NCBI GenBank assembly: GCA_937868025.1
Contig: CALMLJ010000564.1
Span: forward strand, 1 to 10,860
From: an uncultured Acidimicrobiaceae bacterium
GTDB taxonomy: Bacteria; Actinomycetota; Acidimicrobiia; Acidimicrobiales; Microtrichaceae
Length of the DNA: 10,860 bases
Reading direction: 5' to 3'
Shown here: positions 6,023 to 10,860 of the stretch, piece after piece
Numbering within the stretch: the stretch's first letter is position 1
How the letters are laid out: the number at the start of each line of letters is the position of its first letter
Program-made: the position numbers and the translations under genes
Notes under the pieces: model-generated
Database searches by the model: none
Told to the model about the DNA's origin: nothing
Seen by the model: only the letters and a program-made list of their open reading frames with translations

Positions 6023-6904
6023 ATGCTGATCGCCCAGATCTCCGACCCCCACGTCACGACCGAGGGCACCGCGATCCGGGCACTCGTCGACACCCCCCAG
6101 CGGCTGGTCGACGCGCTCGACACGTGCGCGGGCCTGCCCCGGGTGCCCGACGTGATCCTCCTCACCGGCGACCTCGTCAACGACGGAACGCCGGCCGAGT
6201 ACGAGCTGCTCGCAGCCGCCCTCGCGTCCGCCCCCTGCCCCGTCCTGCCGATCCCCGGCAACCACGACGACGCCGCCCGGCTCCGGGCAACGTTTGCCAC
6301 GCTCGACTGTTGCCCCGTCGAACTCCCCGACCCCACCGGCCCGTTCCACTACGTCGTCGACGACCATCCCGTACGACTCGTCGCTTTCGACACAACCGAC
6401 GCCGGCAACCACAGCGGCCTCGTCACCACCGAGGGCGCCCAGTGGCTCGATCGCACCCTGGCGCTCCGCCCCGAGGCGCCGACGATCGTGTTCATGCACC
6501 ACGTCCCGTACGCAACCGGCGCATGGTGGTTCGACTACAACGGCGTCGCCGGCGCCGAGTTCCTGCGCGAGGTCCTCGCGAACCACACCCAGGTCGTCCG
6601 GGTCGTCGCCGGCCACGTGCACCGCACCTCGTCCACCCAATGGGGCCGCCTCACGCTCAGCGCCGCGCCGTCGACCGCCTACCTGAGCGGCACCGGCGTC
6701 GCCGGTGGCCCGCCGGTCATCATCGACCAGCGGTCGGCGGTGCAGCTGTTCTCGTGGGACGGCGACGCGATCCTGGCGTCGGAGGCCGACCTTCCCGCTC
6801 CCGGAGCGACGCTCGACCTCCGTCACATGAACCCGAACTGGGACGCGTACGAGCAGGCGGCAAAAGCGCAGGGGCCCATCTCGAAGGAACGCTTCGGCGG
6901 CTAG
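6023..6904 (+). CDS. Calcineurin-like metallophosphoesterase (CpdA/GpdQ/Rv0805-type phosphodiesterase)
   Basis: This 293-residue cytoplasmic enzyme has the complete two-metal signature of class III cyclic nucleotide or glycerophosphodiester phosphodiesterases. The motifs are SDPH (Asp8, His10), TGDLVN (Asp50), PGNHDD (Asn80, His81), FMHHVP (His159/160) and AGHVHR (His198, His200). These residues bind a dinuclear Fe/Mn-type centre and the scissile phosphate. The closest well-known relatives are CpdA, Rv0805 and GpdQ. Whether the substrate is cAMP, another cyclic nucleotide or a glycerophosphodiester cannot be decided. The same frame is open upstream (to 5447), but ATG 6023 begins the conserved MLIAQISDPH and lies after the stop of the preceding gene. 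Length is normal and no motif is missing. The PPK2 gene follows 35 bases downstream. Confidence 0.92.
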   Translation: MLIAQISDPHVTTEGTAIRALVDTPQRLVDALDTCAGLPRVPDVILLTGDLVNDGTPAEYELLAAALASAPCPVLPIPGNHDDAARLRATFATLDCCPVELPDPTGPFHYVVDDHPVRLVAFDTTDAGNHSGLVTTEGAQWLDRTLALRPEAPTIVFMHHVPYATGAWWFDYNGVAGAEFLREVLANHTQVVRVVAGHVHRTSSTQWGRLTLSAAPSTAYLSGTGVAGGPPVIIDQRSAVQLFSWDGDAILASEADLPAPGATLDLRHMNPNWDAYEQAAKAQGPISKERFGG

Positions 6905-6927
6905 GAGCGACCGGGCGTTCCGCGCGG

Positions 6928-6933
6928 CACACT
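6928..6933 (+). promoter_or_regulatory. -10-like hexamer before the PPK2 gene
   Basis: CACACT ends 6 bases before ATG 6940, with only TGCCCC in between and no ribosome binding site. The AGGAG at 6903-6907 is over 30 bases away and too far to serve this start. Confidence 0.35.
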
Positions 6934-6939
6934 TGCCCC

Positions 6940-7743
6940 ATGGACATCTCCACGTTTCGGGTGAAGCGCTCCGACACCGTCGACCTCACCAAGATCCCGA
7001 CGAAGGCGCCCAAAGGCATCTCGAAGGCGGAGGCTCGCGAGCGCATCGCACAGCTCACCACCGAGCTCGAGGAGCTGCAGTACCTGCTCTACGCCGACCA
7101 CCACCACAAGGTGCTCGCCGTCATCCAGGCCACCGACACGGGCGGCAAGGACGGCACGATCCGCAACGTGTTCGGCGCGTGCAACCCCCAAGGCGTTCGG
7201 GTCGCGTCGTTCAAGGCACCGTCGGAAGACGAGCTCGCCCACGACTACCTGTGGCGGGTCCACTCCCAGGTGCCCGGTACCGGCGAGCTCGTGGTGTTCA
7301 ATCGCAGTCACTACGAGGACGTGCTGATCGTTCGGGTCCACGACCTCGTCCCCCCGTCACGGTGGAAGAAGCGGTACCAACACATCGTCGACTTCGAGCG
7401 ACTGCTCACCGACGAGGGCACGACGATCGTGAAGTTCTACCTGCACATCTCGAAGGGTGAGCAGAAGGAACGGCTGCAGGCCCGCCTCGACGACCCGACG
7501 AAGAACTGGAAGTTCGCCGAGGGTGACCTGGCCGAACGCAAGCGGTGGGACGACTACCAGACAGCGTTCACCGACATGCTGAACTCGACCTCGACGTCGG
7601 AGGCCCCGTGGTACGTCGTACCGGCGGACAACAAGTGGTACCGCGACCTCGTCGTCGCCGAGATCATGGTCCAGACCCTGCGCGGCCTCGACATGGCGTT
7701 CCCGCCGGCACCGGAGAACCTCGCCGGCATCGTCGTCGAGTAA
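6940..7743 (+). CDS. ppk2: Polyphosphate kinase 2 family protein (class III-like)
   Basis: The 267-residue protein is a one-domain PPK2. It transfers phosphate from inorganic polyphosphate to nucleotides, reversibly, in the cytoplasm. The Walker A loop is ATDTGGKDGT (64-73, Lys70) and the Walker B region is VFNRSHYEDVLIVRVHDLVP (119-138). A lid region follows with DDPTKNWKF (184-192) and DLAERKRWDDY (196-206). The NRSHYEDVL form, where class I enzymes usually have a DRSWYNR-type motif, is what I associate with class III enzymes, which can phosphorylate both AMP and ADP. That subclass call is family knowledge plus inference. The N-terminal helix (27-52) is charged and normal for the family. 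The enzyme ties the stored phosphate pool to energy charge. Its 3' end faces the metallopeptidase gene with only 15 bases between. Confidence 0.94.
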   Translation: MDISTFRVKRSDTVDLTKIPTKAPKGISKAEARERIAQLTTELEELQYLLYADHHHKVLAVIQATDTGGKDGTIRNVFGACNPQGVRVASFKAPSEDELAHDYLWRVHSQVPGTGELVVFNRSHYEDVLIVRVHDLVPPSRWKKRYQHIVDFERLLTDEGTTIVKFYLHISKGEQKERLQARLDDPTKNWKFAEGDLAERKRWDDYQTAFTDMLNSTSTSEAPWYVVPADNKWYRDLVVAEIMVQTLRGLDMAFPPAPENLAGIVVE

Positions 7744-7758
7744 CGGACCGCCTCCGCG

Positions 7759-9561
7759 TCAGCCCCCGGAGGTGCAGGCCTGCACACCGTTGATCACGCC
7801 CTTGCGGAAGGCGGTGACGCGCTCGAACCCGGTGCCCTGCGTCCCACCGTCCTCTTCGCGCGATCCCAGCGCGAGCAGGACCTTGATGGCCTCGTCGAAG
7901 TCGCCCGGCGACAACTGGAGACGCAGGACCTCGTCCTGGTCGGTGATGCGGTCCTGCAGGAAGATGCTCGCCGCCCACGATCCCGTCATGCAGTCCGCCA
8001 TCAGGTTCTGGTCACGAGCATCGTCGGGTGCGATCCCGAACTGGTTCTGCGCCGCGAGCGAGTACTGGCTCCCGTACAGCGCTCCCACGGCGAAGTCACC
8101 CAGCGAGTCGTAGACCTCGGGGAACAGCCCGACGTCGTCGTAGGCGACGAAGTTGTCCTCAGCGCAGTAGAAGAGCGTGTAGCCACTGGTGTCCGAGTCA
8201 CCGCACGGAGGGGACTCACCGGAGGTGCCGTCGAACGCTTGCGCCGGGGAGAGTGTGGTCCAGGTCGCGCCGAAGTCCTGCTGGCCGATCTTGGACCAGT
8301 AGTCCTCGAGGTCGGAGGTCGACAGTTCGATGATGTCCTCGTACGGTGCGTTGCCGCCGGCGTCGAAGTCCTCCTGTGACTCGAACTCCAGCTCAACGAG
8401 CCGAGGCCCGACCGTCTCGTCGCTGTAGCCCGAACACGTTGCCGCACCGCCCTCGAGGCCTTCCTGGAACGAGTTGATGCGGTCGAACGCGCTGCCGTGC
8501 GCGTTCTCGTCCATCGCGGACGTACCCGGCGTGTCGGCGATCTCGAGGAAGCCGGCGAGGGCCTGGTCGAGGGCCGGACCATCGGCGGTGAAGAAGTTGG
8601 AGCCGCCGGACTGCACGTGCTGCACCCACGCACCGGCGAAGCAGTCGGCCTGCTGTTCGAGCGTCACCGTCGCACCCTCCATGCCCACCCGTGCCTGGAT
8701 GGCGTGACCCCATTCGTGGGCGAACACGATCGCGACGGAGAGGTCGCCGTACGTGTTGTAGAGGTGCGGGATGAGATCGGAGTCGTCCCAGGCGATCACG
8801 TCGGCCTGCCCGCAGTAGAAGGCGTTGCCCGAGATGTTGTCGGGGGAATCAACGCACGGCGGCAACGATTCGTCGGGGCTCCAGGAGAAGAAGCCACCTT
8901 CCACCGGCTGGTACTCCGCGCCGTAGGCGTCGGGCATCTCGTCGGTCCAGAAGCTCTGGATGTCGACGATCGCCGCCGAGATCACCGCGTTCTCGGGACC
9001 ACTCGACGGCCCGACGATGTCGAGCTCGCTGGTCGCGTCCGGCGCGTCTTCCTTGATGCTCTTGTCGGGGTCGGTGCCGACCTGGCCACCGGTGGTGCTC
9101 CCGGTGTCGCGTCCGCCGACGATCACCTCGGGGCCGCCGTCGGCCGAATCGTCATCGGACCCGCCGGCGAGGACTGCAACCAGCACCCCGGCGATCAGCA
9201 ACACGGCGACCACGATCGCAGCGATGAGGATGCCCTTGCCCTTCCCCGAAGCGGGCGGTGCCGCCGGCGGGGGCGCGCCGTAGGCACCTCCGACGTACTG
9301 GCCGGGCGGAGGGCCCTGCGGAGGCTGGCCGTACGGGTTCGGCTGACCGTAAGCGGGCGGTGCCGTCGGTGCCTGGTACGGCGGCGCAGCGGGAGGAGCC
9401 TGATACTGCGGCGTCGGCTGGGTCGCTGGCAGCTGGTACTGCTCGGTCGGCGGCGCGGTCGGGGGCGCCGTCGGCGGCCGATAGTTGGGGTGGCTCTCGG
9501 GGGGATACCACTGCCCATCGGACGCTTGCCACCAACCAGGACCCTCGGGGGAAGAAGCCAT
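7759..9561 (-). CDS. Membrane-anchored neutral zinc metallopeptidase with a degenerate second domain copy
   Basis: This 600-residue protein starts with a cytoplasmic motif PGWWQASDGQWYPPE (8-22), then a Pro/Gln/Ala/Tyr-rich tail to ~105. One transmembrane helix follows (ILIAAIVVAVLLIAGVLVAV, 111-130), then an acidic linker. The extracellular part holds a Zn-peptidase of the YpfJ-like family (PF04228 type), with AHEWGH (281-286; His282, Glu283, His286) and LEQQADC (301-307), where Glu302 is the likely third ligand. Residues ~450-600 repeat this domain: PPC 234-236 matches PPC 451-453, YC 249-250 matches YC 465-466, ADC 305-307 matches ADC 522-524, and FDRINSFQEG matches FERVTAFRKG. HEWGH is replaced by SQYSL (498-502) and the third ligand by Asn519. 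Four cysteines are kept per copy, suggesting disulfides. ATG 9561 follows TAGCCT by 6 bases. The substrate is unknown. Confidence 0.88.
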   Translation of the reverse strand: MASSPEGPGWWQASDGQWYPPESHPNYRPPTAPPTAPPTEQYQLPATQPTPQYQAPPAAPPYQAPTAPPAYGQPNPYGQPPQGPPPGQYVGGAYGAPPPAAPPASGKGKGILIAAIVVAVLLIAGVLVAVLAGGSDDDSADGGPEVIVGGRDTGSTTGGQVGTDPDKSIKEDAPDATSELDIVGPSSGPENAVISAAIVDIQSFWTDEMPDAYGAEYQPVEGGFFSWSPDESLPPCVDSPDNISGNAFYCGQADVIAWDDSDLIPHLYNTYGDLSVAIVFAHEWGHAIQARVGMEGATVTLEQQADCFAGAWVQHVQSGGSNFFTADGPALDQALAGFLEIADTPGTSAMDENAHGSAFDRINSFQEGLEGGAATCSGYSDETVGPRLVELEFESQEDFDAGGNAPYEDIIELSTSDLEDYWSKIGQQDFGATWTTLSPAQAFDGTSGESPPCGDSDTSGYTLFYCAEDNFVAYDDVGLFPEVYDSLGDFAVGALYGSQYSLAAQNQFGIAPDDARDQNLMADCMTGSWAASIFLQDRITDQDEVLRLQLSPGDFDEAIKVLLALGSREEDGGTQGTGFERVTAFRKGVINGVQACTSGG

Positions 9562-9567
9562 CGCGGA

Positions 9568-9573
9568 AGGCTA
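9568..9573 (-). promoter_or_regulatory. -10 box directly before the metallopeptidase start
   Basis: On the minus strand TAGCCT ends 6 bases before ATG 9561, the same hexamer as before the CoA-transferase gene. There is no Shine-Dalgarno sequence, so a leaderless transcript is likely. Confidence 0.5.
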
Positions 9574-9645
9574 CTTCCGCGGATCGGCAAGTCCTACCTC
9601 TTCCTCATGACGATCCTGCGATCCGGGAGTGGGGTCGACTGCCTC

Positions 9646-9651
9646 TACAGT
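9646..9651 (+). promoter_or_regulatory. -10 box of the ABM monooxygenase-msrA operon
   Basis: TACAGT fits the -10 consensus and is identical to the box before the tRNA gene. A start near 9658 would give a leader of about 50 bases that carries a hairpin and a ribosome binding site. No good -35 is visible. Confidence 0.45.
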
Positions 9652-9663
9652 GCGGAGATTCGC

Positions 9664-9683
9664 CGCCCGTCACCCGACGGGCG
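9664..9683 (+). promoter_or_regulatory. 8-bp hairpin in the leader of the ABM-msrA operon
   Basis: CGCCCGTC (9664-9671) and GACGGGCG (9676-9683) form a perfect stem around the loop ACCC. It lies between the predicted transcription start and the ribosome binding site, so it could affect mRNA stability or translation, or be an operator. No riboswitch class is recognised. Confidence 0.35.
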
Positions 9684-9693
9684 ACTCACACAC

Positions 9694-9700
9694 GGGGGAA
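9694..9700 (+). promoter_or_regulatory. Ribosome binding site of the ABM monooxygenase gene
   Basis: GGGGGAA lies 9 bases before ATG 9710. It decides the start in a frame that is open further upstream (to 9629). Confidence 0.65.
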
Positions 9701-9709
9701 ACCACGCAC

Positions 9710-10012
9710 ATGATCGTCATCTCGGGCACCATCGTCATCGACCCGGCACACCTCGACGCGGCCACCGCGGCCATCGCCGACCTCGAGACCCAGACCCGTG
9801 CCGAACCCGGGAATATCGACTATGGATTCTGGTTGTCCCACAGCGAGCCCGGAACCCTCCATGTGTTCGAGGAGTGGGCGGACGAGGACGCCCTCAACGC
9901 ACACATGGGCTCCGAGCACATGGCCGCCTTCCTCGGGGCGGCTGGCTCCTTCGGCATCTCCGGCACGAGCATCGACCGGTACGACGTCACCACCAAGACC
10001 AAGTTCATGTGA
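9710..10012 (+). CDS. Antibiotic biosynthesis monooxygenase (ABM) domain protein, YgiN-like
   Basis: This 100-residue protein is a single ABM ferredoxin-like fold. It shows the first strand (MIVISGTIVIDPAHLDAA), the helix (AAIADLETQTRAEPGNIDY) and then the conserved segment LHVFEEWADEDALNAHMGSEHMAAF. YgiN-type proteins act as cofactor-independent quinol or aromatic monooxygenases, often as dimers. Other members have no shown activity, so 'putative quinol monooxygenase' is the limit of inference. Conserved family features visible are the E-W pair (FEEWAD) and the HM..EHM segment. The gene has its own -10 box and ribosome binding site, and msrA starts 8 bases after its stop, so the two form an operon. 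That link supports a role in redox or oxidative-stress physiology. Confidence 0.85.
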   Translation: MIVISGTIVIDPAHLDAATAAIADLETQTRAEPGNIDYGFWLSHSEPGTLHVFEEWADEDALNAHMGSEHMAAFLGAAGSFGISGTSIDRYDVTTKTKFM

Positions 10013-10020
10013 GGTAACCC

Positions 10021-10671
10021 ATGTTGTTCTCCCGAGCCAAGACCACGATGGTCGAACCCGACGCCGCGCTCGGCGGTCGGGACCAGGCGATCGTCACGCC
10101 CGAGCCGCACTTCGTGAGCGGCCGGTCGTTGGTGGCGCCGTTTCCCGACGGCCACGAGCAGGTCGTGGTCGGGCTCGGGTGCTTCTGGGGTGCCGAGCGG
10201 CTGTTCTGGCAGACCGAAGGAGTGTGGGTGACGGCCGTCGGCTACGCCGGCGGGTACACCCCCAACCCCACCTACGAAGAGGTGTGCAGCGGGAAGACCG
10301 GCCACACCGAGGTCGTCCTGGTCGATTTCGACCCGGTGGTCATCAGCCTCGAACAGGTCCTGGCGGCGTTCTGGGAGGGCCACAACCCCACCCAGGGCAT
10401 GGCCCAGGGCAACGACGTCGGCACGCAGTACCGCTCAGCGGTCTACGTGAGGAGCGCCGAGCAGCGGGCCGCCGCCGAACGCACCCGCGACGCGTTCCAG
10501 GCCAAGCTCGACGCCGCCGGCTACGGATCGATCACGACCGAGATCGCCGAAGCCGGGCCCTTCTACTACGCCGAGAACTACCACCAGCAGTACTTGGCCA
10601 AGAACCCCGGCGGCTACTGCGGCCTCGGCGGCACCGGACTCAGCTGCCCCATCGGGCTCGCCACCGACTGA
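10021..10671 (+). CDS. msrA: Peptide-methionine (S)-S-oxide reductase MsrA
   Basis: The 216-residue protein reduces methionine-S-sulfoxide in proteins and as free amino acid, repairing oxidative damage in the cytoplasm. The catalytic motif GLGCFWGAE gives nucleophile Cys54. Next come [25 protein letters not shown] across residues ~73-97, GTQYRSAVY (139-147) and [11 protein letters not shown]. Two C-terminal cysteines in [14 protein letters not shown] (Cys200 and Cys209) are the expected recycling cysteines of the three-Cys, thioredoxin-dependent type. Length is close to the E. coli enzyme; the first ~40 residues match the longer N-terminal form of that group. GAGG overlaps the stop of the ABM gene and lies 6 bases before ATG 10021, so expression is coupled to that gene. 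No msrB is seen in the window. Confidence 0.96.
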   Translation: MLFSRAKTTMVEPDAALGGRDQAIVTPEPHFVSGRSLVAPFPDGHEQVVVGLGCFWGAERLFWQTEGVWVTAVGYAGGYTPNPTYEEVCSGKTGHTEVVLVDFDPVVISLEQVLAAFWEGHNPTQGMAQGNDVGTQYRSAVYVRSAEQRAAAERTRDAFQAKLDAAGYGSITTEIAEAGPFYYAENYHQQYLAKNPGGYCGLGGTGLSCPIGLATD

Positions 10672-10682
10672 CCTCCGACAAG

Positions 10683-10736
10683 CGAACCGCGTGCAGATCG
10701 CGCCCAATGAGGGCGGCGGAATCTGCACGCGGTTCG
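10683..10736. terminator. Large nested palindrome behind msrA
   Basis: CGAACCGCGTGCAGAT (10683-10698) and ATCTGCACGCGGTTCG (10721-10736) form a perfect 16-bp inverted repeat. The 22-base middle holds a second stem, CGCCC (10701-10705) with GGGCG (10711-10715), and the loop AATGA. It lies 11 bases past the msrA stop, between msrA and a convergent gene, so a two-way terminator is the simplest reading. There is no T-run. The length and nested design are also typical of dispersed palindromic repeats. Confidence 0.6.
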
Positions 10737-10798
10737 TGCGTCGCGGTCGGCATTCGCCTGACGAGATCGACGATCGGCAGGGTCAGCGCCCGGTCCGG
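10737..10798. other. Short gap between the palindrome and the convergent gene
   Basis: I see no gene, repeat or promoter here. Confidence 0.5.
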
Positions 10799-10860
10799 TC
10801 AGTCTTCGCGCTCGAGGAGGCTCACGTGGCCCTCTTCGGTCTTGATCTCCTTGCCGTCCT
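10799..10860 (-). CDS. C-terminal end of an unidentified protein (partial)
   Basis: Reading the minus strand in from the window edge gives DGKEIKTEEGHVSLLERED followed by TGA (10801-10799). The codons have GC-rich third positions and the residues look like a natural charged C-terminus. The gene would be convergent with msrA, separated by the palindrome. The fragment is too short to recognise a family. Confidence 0.45.
   Translation of the reverse strand, partial: DGKEIKTEEGHVSLLERED

Noticed and set aside
9664..9683. Riboswitch in the ABM-msrA leader
   Set aside because: Only one 8-bp stem is visible and no known aptamer consensus; kept as a plain hairpin.
8497..10017. 506-residue plus-strand open frame across the metallopeptidase start and the ABM gene
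   Set aside because: It runs through two real genes in the wrong frame and shows no domain.

Overview
The DNA is very GC-rich. Its coding style and protein families point to a high-GC actinobacterium, most likely of the Acidimicrobiia (Ilumatobacter-like). This is inferred from the N-terminal 'PGWWQASDGQWYPPE'-type motif on a membrane protease, a class III-type PPK2, an EphD-like hydrolase, and several start codons sitting directly behind a -10 box with no ribosome binding site. No database search was possible, so the taxonomy is an inference.

Left part (1-2402): the integration end of a mobile element. About 740 bases without a convincing gene hold a strong hairpin at 8-41, a cluster of three direct repeats at 236-303 and an imperfect hairpin at 624-656. 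Then come a small excisionase-type helix-turn-helix gene (738-1004) and a complete tyrosine recombinase (1021-2226). The recombinase ends 176 bases from the 3' end of an initiator tRNA-Met gene (2403-2479, minus strand). In between lie a tandem 12-bp repeat (candidate arm-type integrase site) and a 13-bp perfect hairpin with a GAAA loop. This is the usual layout of an element integrated at a tRNA 3' end. The element would run leftwards out of the window, and the second att copy is not visible here.

Right part (2403-10860): ordinary chromosomal housekeeping and metabolic genes. They are a 4-hydroxybutyrate/acetyl-CoA-type CoA-transferase (2552-3826, +); an epoxide-hydrolase-like alpha/beta hydrolase (3817-4734, -); a secreted YVTN-type beta-propeller lipoprotein (4797-5990, +); a calcineurin-like phosphodiesterase (6023-6904, +); a PPK2 polyphosphate kinase (6940-7743, +); a membrane-anchored zinc metallopeptidase with an internal duplication (7759-9561, -); an ABM-domain monooxygenase (9710-10012, +) in an operon with msrA (10021-10671, +); a large palindrome (10683-10736); and the last 19 codons of a further minus-strand gene (10799-10860).

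The genes right of the tRNA do not form one pathway. The only tight functional pairing is ABM monooxygenase with MsrA, which suggests oxidative or redox defence. The most notable items are: (a) the second half of the metallopeptidase is a degenerate copy of the first that has lost every zinc ligand; (b) five genes have an xAxxxT -10-like hexamer ending 6-7 bases before the start codon, as expected for leaderless mRNAs; (c) repeats flanking the xis-int module could be its recombination or control sites; (d) the palindrome behind msrA may be a dispersed repeat. I found no convincing new multi-gene defence or biosynthetic system.
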